A model generated the notes under the pieces. It saw only the letters and a program-made list of their open reading frames with translations. It was not told the DNA's origin and searched no databases. 64,000 nt of DNA from Bacillus sp. ISL-45 (GTDB lineage: Bacteria > Bacillota > Bacilli > Bacillales > Cytobacillaceae), in the NCBI RefSeq assembly GCF_018613195.1, contig NZ_JAGGQQ010000009.1, positions 1-64,000 on the forward strand. The letters run 5' to 3'. Below, in pieces: positions 58,223 to 64,000 of the stretch. The translations under genes were made by a program, and so were the position numbers. Within the stretch, counting starts at the first letter, position 1. Each line of letters begins with the position of its first letter.

Positions 58223-59401
58223 ATGAATATATCATATGAGACTCAAGTGTCGTTGAATCCCTTGAAAATTCGTGAAGAATTAAAACACTATATTGTTGAG
58301 GATGAAACCACGGGAAACTTCTACGAAATGCCGAGAGTTTGCATTGTTGCCATCGAGTTAATCAACCAGGGAAAACCGATGGAGGAAATTGAGAAATCCT
58401 TGATTACTGGGTTTCCGGACGAAGATATTAATTTTTTGGAGTTTGTAAACCAACTGATCGAACTTGAACTCGTAAACGAAATTAATGGTGAACCTATAAT
58501 TAGATGCGTAGCCTCAAAAACGCATTCTGGCTTCACCTGGATCCCACAAACCCTTGGCCAGTTCTTCTTCAATTCAATCTGTTCAAAGTTGTACATCCTT
58601 TTATTTATGGCAAGTACAGTTTTGATCCTGTTCCAACCGGACTTATTCCCACGCTACTCGGATCTATTTGCGTTTGATTTGATGTTTCAAAATGTCCTAG
58701 CCTTGCTTGTGATTAGCTTCTTCCTTGTAATCCTCCACGAATTCGGTCATGTCCTTGCGGTCCGTTCGGAAGGTTTGCCGGCAAAGATAGAAGTGGGTAA
58801 CCGTTTGTTTTTTGTTGTGCTGGAAACAGATATGTCCCAGGTGTGGAAATTGCCGGCTGAAAAGCGCAATAAGCTTTATCTTGCCGGGATGAATTTTGAT
58901 CTTGCAGTATTGTTCCTGGCATTGGCAGCCCAGCTTTTTGCGAGTGATAATACCATAACTATGGGATTGCTGAAGCTGGTTGTACTGGACACGTTTATCC
59001 GTCTTATTTACCAAACTGCCGTATTTATGAAGACAGATCTTTACTATGTCATTGAAAACTTAACAGGCTGTTATAATTTAATGGAAAATGGGCGCAACTT
59101 CTTGGCGAAATGGCTGCCTTTTCTGAGAGTGCCAGAAACAGAGACCTTCGCCGGAGAAGAGAAGTTCGTTCGCAGATACGCCTATTTCTACCTTGCAGGC
59201 ATTCTGCTCACACTCATCATCACCGCCTACTATTACATCCCGCAAATGATCTTCGCGGTGAACGAAATCATGCTTCCGGGATTCTTGGAACCAATCACCA
59301 GCATTCGTTTTTGGGATTCGGTTGTCTTTTTGCTGCAAATAGTGTTAGTTTTGGGTTTATTGCTATATTCATGGACAAAGAAATATCGTTATAGCAGTTA
59401 A
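58223..59401 (+). CDS. Membrane M50 zinc protease with PqqD-like N-terminal domain
   Basis: 392-residue protein. Residues 1-90 look like a PqqD/RRE-type peptide-recognition domain (HYIVEDETTGNFYEMPRVCIVAIELINQGKPMEEIEKSLI). From about 118 it is a polytopic membrane protein with the zinc-protease motif HEFGH at 172-176 and a possible third ligand in the GMNFDLAVL region. This resembles YydH and other 'putative peptide zinc metalloproteases' that process ribosomal peptides. The 20-residue peptide just upstream is the natural candidate substrate. ATG 58223 follows GAGGCG by 8 bases. Confidence 0.8.
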   Translation: MNISYETQVSLNPLKIREELKHYIVEDETTGNFYEMPRVCIVAIELINQGKPMEEIEKSLITGFPDEDINFLEFVNQLIELELVNEINGEPIIRCVASKTHSGFTWIPQTLGQFFFNSICSKLYILLFMASTVLILFQPDLFPRYSDLFAFDLMFQNVLALLVISFFLVILHEFGHVLAVRSEGLPAKIEVGNRLFFVVLETDMSQVWKLPAEKRNKLYLAGMNFDLAVLFLALAAQLFASDNTITMGLLKLVVLDTFIRLIYQTAVFMKTDLYYVIENLTGCYNLMENGRNFLAKWLPFLRVPETETFAGEEKFVRRYAYFYLAGILLTLIITAYYYIPQMIFAVNEIMLPGFLEPITSIRFWDSVVFLLQIVLVLGLLLYSWTKKYRYSS

Positions 59402-59430
59402 AAAGACAGCCGGGTGGCTGTCTTTTAATT
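59401..59430. terminator. Bidirectional terminator
   Basis: AAAAGACAGCC and GGCTGTCTTTT form a perfect 11-bp stem with A and T runs on either side, between convergent genes ending 59401 (+) and 59436 (-). Confidence 0.88.
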
Positions 59431-59435
59431 TTGGT

Positions 59436-60488
59436 TCAGTATGATTTAACGTAATCTATCAAAATTTCTTTATACTTTTCCAGCGATTCTAGCTCAATGT
59501 ATTCGTCGTCTCCATGCCAGTTTGCTCCGCTTGGACCGAACTCGATTGCCGGGATTCCGTGTGCTGCGAAATACTGGGTGTCTGCTGCTCCGTGCTGGCC
59601 GAATATCACTGCTTCACCAGCAATATGTTTTTCCAAAACGGGTTTCAGCTGGGTGATGAATGGATCATCCTGTTTTGTCGCCACAGGGATTCCCTTCAAA
59701 CCGATGGTAACTTTAGCTTCTGATATCCCTTCGATTTGCTGCACGATCGAAGCGGGATCTTGTCCAGGAAGATAACGGATATCAAGGGACATGACACAAT
59801 GATCAGGTACCTTATTAAAAACTTCGCCACCGGATATGATGGCAAGATTAACAGATGGTGATGGATAAAACTCCGAGCTTTCTTTTATAAAAGGCAATTC
59901 AAGCAGTTTTTCGTAAACTCGATACGCCTTGACAATCGCATTATCGCCTTCCCACGGCCGGCTGCCATGAGCGGATTTTCCGGTGACTTCGACTTCTAGC
60001 CTCAATACACCTTTTGCCTGCAGGGCTATCCCCAGCTGAGTTGGTTCAGAGGAGATGACAAAATCCCCGCGATAATCATTTTCTACAAGGTAGCCAGTAC
60101 AATTCATCCCGCCGATCTCTTCGTCGGAAACAATCTGCAGCTGGATTTTTACCCCGATTTTTTGATTGCGCAACTCTTTCATCGCGACCATCATCGCAGC
60201 AACTCCAGCTTTCATATCAGCTGCGCCTCTGGCGTAGATTCGGCCATTCTTTTCAACGGGTACGAATTGCTCTTTTTTCCCGCTGACCACATCAACATGT
60301 CCGTTGAACACAATCGTTTTATCTCCTTCGCCTATCTCGCAGACTACCATTTTATATCCATTGTTTTCAATCAAACTCGGCTGCAATTCATGCTCAATCA
60401 ACCATTGTTTGCAAAACTCGACCGCCTGATTGGCACCTTCCTTCGTGGAGCTGTCAATCAGGATCAATTCTTTCAATAATTCCTTCAT
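59436..60488 (-). CDS. M20-family metallopeptidase (ArgE/DapE/ACY1)
   Basis: Cytoplasmic zinc deacylase or peptidase (350 aa). Ligand motifs are VFNGHVDVVSG (His, Asp), RGAADMKAGVA, SDEEIGG (catalytic Glu) and the late His in FGPSGANWHGDDE. The middle holds the dimerisation domain (KGVLRLEVEVTGKSAHGSRPWEGDNAI). Relatives include acetylornithine deacetylase and succinyl-diaminopimelate desuccinylase; the exact substrate is unclear. ATG 60488 follows AAGGAGTG; the longer frame to 60530 lacks a RBS. Confidence 0.87.
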   Translation of the reverse strand: MKELLKELILIDSSTKEGANQAVEFCKQWLIEHELQPSLIENNGYKMVVCEIGEGDKTIVFNGHVDVVSGKKEQFVPVEKNGRIYARGAADMKAGVAAMMVAMKELRNQKIGVKIQLQIVSDEEIGGMNCTGYLVENDYRGDFVISSEPTQLGIALQAKGVLRLEVEVTGKSAHGSRPWEGDNAIVKAYRVYEKLLELPFIKESSEFYPSPSVNLAIISGGEVFNKVPDHCVMSLDIRYLPGQDPASIVQQIEGISEAKVTIGLKGIPVATKQDDPFITQLKPVLEKHIAGEAVIFGQHGAADTQYFAAHGIPAIEFGPSGANWHGDDEYIELESLEKYKEILIDYVKSY

Positions 60489-60655
60489 AGCACAAACACT
60501 CCTTGAAAAGGTTCTACTTAACATTACCACACTAGTATATTTTCAATCTCAATAATATATGGCAGTGCCTTATCAGGATATATTTATTTTAAATCATTCG
60601 AATGGGAATATAGTTATAAGGGTGTGTATTTAAAATAGGGTGAAATAGGCCTAAA

Positions 60656-60669
60656 TGCAAGCGTTTTTA
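60656..60669. promoter_or_regulatory. Possible cre site
   Basis: TGCAAGCGTTTTTA fits TGNAARCGNWWWCA at 13 of 14 positions, about 60-70 bp upstream of a TATAAT at 60729-60734 that probably serves the nucleotidase gene. Confidence 0.4.
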
Positions 60670-60777
60670 TGACAAAATGTTTAGAAAAATCAGGTCTATC
60701 AGTCCATTTCCGATTTCGTGAATCCTACTATAATTAAACACGTATCTACCAATCTAATCACTGAGGAGATGGATTTC

Positions 60778-63700
60778 TTGAAGAAGCCTTTGCGCAAGAT
60801 AGGAAAGACTGTTGTCGCCACAACAATGGCATTGTCTGTGTTAGCAGGTCCTGTTTCTTATAAATCATTTGCAGCTGGCAAGCCTGATCAGGCAGGGAAG
60901 CATGAAGTGCAGCTGCGTATTATGGGAACAACAGATATTCATACAAATTTATATAACTACGATTACTATAAAGGAGTGGCGGTTCCGGACTTCGGCCTGG
61001 CTAAAACAGCTACTTTAATTAAAGAAGCAAGAGAAGAAGAAGCTGGGAAAAACAGCTTGTTATTCGATAATGGTGACCTGATCCAGGGAAATCCGCTCGG
61101 CGACTATAAAGCCAAGGTTGATGTACTTGAAGATGGGGAGATGCACCCTGTCTTTGAAGCTATGGAACTATTGGATTATGATGGTGCGACAGTTGGAAAC
61201 CACGAGTTTAACTATGGATTGGAATACCTTGATGAAGTGCTGGATGACGCACCAATGCCGTATGTAAATGCGAACGTTTACAAGTATGATGGCGATGACA
61301 ATCCTGACAATGACGAGAACTATTTTAAGCCTTACACGGTCTTTAATAAAAAGGTAACGGATGCAAATGGCAAAACCCAGGTGATTAAAATTGGGGTTGT
61401 CGGTGCGGTGACACCGCAAATCGTTCAGTGGGACAAAGCGAATCTTGACGGGAAAGTGATTACGAAAGATATTGTAAAATCGGTAGAATCCCAAATTCCT
61501 AAAATGAAAGAAGAGGGCGCTGATATTATCATTGCACTTGCCCACTCTGGAATCGGCGACGAAAAAGTAGTTGAGATGGAAGAAAACGCTGCCTACGATC
61601 TGACAAAAGTCGAAGGAATCGATGCCATCATCTCCGGCCATAATCACCTGAACTTCCCAGGCAACTTCATCGGATTGCCAGGCGTTGATGCTGAAAACGG
61701 CACAATCAATGGAGTTCCGGTTGTCATGCCAGGAAGCTGGGGAAATCAGCTTGGTGTCATGGACCTTACCATTGTAAAAGAAAAAGGTAAATGGAATGTG
61801 AAGAGTTCCAAAGCTCAATTAAGAGCTGTCTATGATAAAACGACTAAGACAGAGTTGGCGAAACCCGATTCAGAAATTTTAGAAGCGGTAAAAGAAGATC
61901 ATGAAGGTACGGTGGAGTATGTAAACCAGCCGGTAGGCAAAACGACTGCCGATATCAACAGTTACTTTGCTTTAGTCCAGGATGACCCATCTATCCAAAT
62001 CGTTACGAATGCACAAAAATGGTATGCTGAGCAAAAAGTAAAAGGCACTGCAGATGAGAATCTACCAATTCTTTCAGCAGGAGCTCCTTTTAAAGCAGGC
62101 GGACGCAATGGTTCAGAGTACTATACGTATATCCCTGAGGGAACAATTGCAATCAAGAACGTAGCAGACCTTTATCTGTATCCAAACACAGTGGCTACAA
62201 TCAAGGTGACAGGTGCGGATGTTAAGGAATGGCTTGAAATGTCTGCAGGACAGTTCAACCAAATCAACGAAAATAAAACGGATGAACAAGAGTTAATCAA
62301 CACTAGCTTCCCAACTTATAACTATGATGTCATCGATGGCGTAACTTACGAAATTGATGTTACCGAACCAGCAAAATATGATAAGGATGGCAAAGAGGTT
62401 AATCCTGATGCAAACCGTATTAAAAACCTGCAATATAACGGACAGCCAATCGATCTTGAACAGGAATTCCTTGTTGTAACGAATAACTATCGTGCAAACG
62501 GCACCTTCCCGGGTGTCAGAAATAAAACGGCAGTGGAAATGTATCCGGATGAAAATCGCCAGGTAATCATCGATTATATCAGTGAACTGGGAACAATTGA
62601 TCCATCTGCAGATAATAACTGGAGCTTTGCAGGAGTAGAAAAAGAGCTTAATGTAACATTCACCTCTTCACCTGCTGCACAAGAAGCGCTTCCGGAGTCA
62701 GGTCTGATTAACTATGCTGGAGATGCTGCAGATAGTTTTGCTAAATACCAGCTGCACCTGCCAATCGAGCTTCAGCTTCTGGGGATCAATGATTTCCATG
62801 GCCAGCTGGACACTTATAACTCAAAAATCAATGCAGGCGGTGTTGAATACCTCGCTGCATATTTGAAAGAACGTGAAGCGGAAAATCCTAATACATTGAT
62901 GCTTCATGCAGGCGATGCTGTTGGAGCAAGCTCCCCGGTATCCGCTTTGCTTCAGGACGAGCCTACTATCAAAATCTTGAACGAGCTTGGTTTTGACGCA
63001 GGTACTGTCGGCAACCACGAGTTTGATGAAGGTGTAGATGAAATGCTGCGCTTGATCTATGGTGGAAGCCACCCAAAAACAGTGGAGAAGTATGGCGTTT
63101 TTGAAGGTGCCAAATTCCCATATGTTGCAGCTAACGTTGTTGACAAAGCTACAGGTGAGAATATTTTAGATCCGTATACAGTAATTGATGTAAATGGAAT
63201 TCCAGTTGGAGTCATCGGTGTAGCGTTATCTGATACCCCAAACATTGTGATTCCAAGTGCAGTACAGGATGTGCAATTCACCGACGAAACCGAAGCAATC
63301 AACCTCTATACTGAGGAGTTAAAGGCGCAGGGTGTTGAAACAATTGTTGTTTTAGCGCATAACCCATCTTTTTCAAAAATGGATGGATCTGATGCTGGTG
63401 AAGAACTTGTTGAGATTGCTCAAAATGTAGATGATGAAGTAGACGTGTTATTGGGCGGGCATAACCATGCTTTTACTAACACTAAAGTTGACGGCAAACT
63501 TGTCGTTCAGTCTTATTCTTCAGGTACTGCTTTTTCAGATGTAGACTTATTGATTAACCCTGTAACGAAAGATGTTATGGTAGGCAGAGCAGAAATCGTC
63601 ACAACATACCGGGATCAAATTGAGCCGGATGCTGAAATCAAAGCCATGCTGGACACTTATGTAGCAGATGTTGCACCAATTCTGAATGAAGTGATCGGGA

Positions 63701-64000
63701 CAGCATCAAACCGTATCAGCCGTGATACAAGTGCTTCTGGTGAATCTGCAATGGGTAACCTCGTGGCAGATGCAATGCGTTGGGAGACAGGAACTGATTT
63801 TGCCTTCATGAACTCAGGCGGGGTCCGTGCTGACATTGATGCAGGTGAAATCACGTGGAAAGAAGCTTTCACCGTTCAGCCATTCGGTAATGATCTTGTA
63901 AAAATGAATGTGACTGGTGAAGTCATCAAGACATTGCTAGAGCAGCAATGGGGCAGTAAAGTCCGTATCATGCCAATTTCAGGCTTGAAGGTAACTTACG
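60778..64000 (+). CDS. yfkN: YfkN-like bifunctional cyclic-nucleotide phosphodiesterase/5'-nucleotidase (3' end cut)
   Basis: Large exported nucleotidase, open at the window edge after 1074 codons. The signal peptide is residues 1-31 (ends KSFAA). First module: metallophosphatase (MGTTDIHTNLY, DNGDLIQG, VGNHEFNYG, ISGHNHL), then a 5'-nucleotidase C-terminal domain. A second metallophosphatase begins near residue 662 (LLGINDFHGQLD, HAGDAVGAS, VGNHEFDEG, LLGGHNHA), followed by the start of a second C-terminal domain (NSGGVRADIDAG). This tandem design matches B. subtilis YfkN. TTG 60778 follows GAGGAG; ATG 60769 abuts that site. B. subtilis YfkN ends with a sortase-type signal, here beyond the edge. 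Confidence 0.88.
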   Translation, partial: MKKPLRKIGKTVVATTMALSVLAGPVSYKSFAAGKPDQAGKHEVQLRIMGTTDIHTNLYNYDYYKGVAVPDFGLAKTATLIKEAREEEAGKNSLLFDNGDLIQGNPLGDYKAKVDVLEDGEMHPVFEAMELLDYDGATVGNHEFNYGLEYLDEVLDDAPMPYVNANVYKYDGDDNPDNDENYFKPYTVFNKKVTDANGKTQVIKIGVVGAVTPQIVQWDKANLDGKVITKDIVKSVESQIPKMKEEGADIIIALAHSGIGDEKVVEMEENAAYDLTKVEGIDAIISGHNHLNFPGNFIGLPGVDAENGTINGVPVVMPGSWGNQLGVMDLTIVKEKGKWNVKSSKAQLRAVYDKTTKTELAKPDSEILEAVKEDHEGTVEYVNQPVGKTTADINSYFALVQDDPSIQIVTNAQKWYAEQKVKGTADENLPILSAGAPFKAGGRNGSEYYTYIPEGTIAIKNVADLYLYPNTVATIKVTGADVKEWLEMSAGQFNQINENKTDEQELINTSFPTYNYDVIDGVTYEIDVTEPAKYDKDGKEVNPDANRIKNLQYNGQPIDLEQEFLVVTNNYRANGTFPGVRNKTAVEMYPDENRQVIIDYISELGTIDPSADNNWSFAGVEKELNVTFTSSPAAQEALPESGLINYAGDAADSFAKYQLHLPIELQLLGINDFHGQLDTYNSKINAGGVEYLAAYLKEREAENPNTLMLHAGDAVGASSPVSALLQDEPTIKILNELGFDAGTVGNHEFDEGVDEMLRLIYGGSHPKTVEKYGVFEGAKFPYVAANVVDKATGENILDPYTVIDVNGIPVGVIGVALSDTPNIVIPSAVQDVQFTDETEAINLYTEELKAQGVETIVVLAHNPSFSKMDGSDAGEELVEIAQNVDDEVDVLLGGHNHAFTNTKVDGKLVVQSYSSGTAFSDVDLLINPVTKDVMVGRAEIVTTYRDQIEPDAEIKAMLDTYVADVAPILNEVIGTASNRISRDTSASGESAMGNLVADAMRWETGTDFAFMNSGGVRADIDAGEITWKEAFTVQPFGNDLVKMNVTGEVIKTLLEQQWGSKVRIMPISGLKVTY

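Noticed and set aside
61168-61818. Minus-strand ORF of 216 codons inside the YfkN-like gene
   Set aside because: The + strand frame is continuous with two full metallophosphatase modules; the minus ORF is an antisense shadow.

Overview
The window comes from a low-GC Gram-positive bacterium of the Bacillus type (Bacillus sensu lato, possibly Mesobacillus or a relative). The signs are strong AGGAGG ribosome binding sites with GTG/TTG starts, CcpA cre sites, a textbook Fur box, a tapA-sipW-tasA biofilm operon with SinR-like sites, an ywrD/ywrB/ywrA-like block and close matches to B. subtilis YclNOPQ. There are no rRNA or tRNA genes, no CRISPR array and no insertion sequence. The right edge cuts a YfkN-like nucleotidase.

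Layout. 1-260 is a 52-bp tandem array. 446-4440 is a Fur-controlled petrobactin-type siderophore ABC importer (yclNOPQ-like) ending in an IsdG/HmoA-like monooxygenase. 4948-6546 is an AspT-family transporter with a cre site and a palindrome upstream. 6665-8162 holds two Lrp/AsnC regulators around an AhpD-like protein. 8444-17013 is a dipeptide/oligopeptide ABC importer (five genes), a YwrD-type gamma-glutamyltransferase and two half-size chromate transporters. After a 53-bp hairpin array come an amidohydrolase and a 1013-residue GNAT fusion on the minus strand, then ogt, a flavodoxin, a PAP2 phosphatase and a CNNM/CBS protein.

25093-33840 is a large arsenic/metalloid region. It has three ArsR regulators with different cysteine sets, two ArsP-like permeases, two small cysteine-rich proteins, a CxxC thioredoxin, ArsB, ArsC, ArsD, ArsA, a tyrosine-phosphatase-like protein and, last, a HesB/IscA-like gene with an in-frame TGA. 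That TGA is followed by a good bacterial SECIS-like hairpin, so the gene is a candidate selenoprotein. Five identical-format operators (ATCAA-N6-TTGAT) tie the left half together.

33945-45780 is ordinary chromosome: MerR/SRPBCC, an ASCH protein, an ECF sigma factor with its regulator, a diguanylate cyclase, serine dehydratase with a perfect cre site, asnA, an M23 hydrolase, and a MerR-acyl-CoA dehydrogenase pair. 46037-49869 is a biofilm matrix locus: a TapA-like protein carrying FN3 domains, SipW, TasA, and an LPxTG protein with six cysteine-paired repeats. Then follow a SulP transporter, an ABC-2 exporter and an SCP2 protein.

55459-59401 is the most intriguing block. A histidine kinase and an HD-GYP protein share the same membrane sensor domain. 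A 20-residue peptide with a CWWC core is translationally coupled to the HD-GYP gene, and a hairpin then leads to a membrane M50 zinc protease with a PqqD-like N-terminal domain. The architecture fits a ribosomally made, processed signalling or toxic peptide, but this is inference.

A genome-wide theme is also visible. Several intergenic gaps carry locus-specific tandem arrays with periods of 20-21 or 52-53 bp, close to two or five helical turns of DNA.
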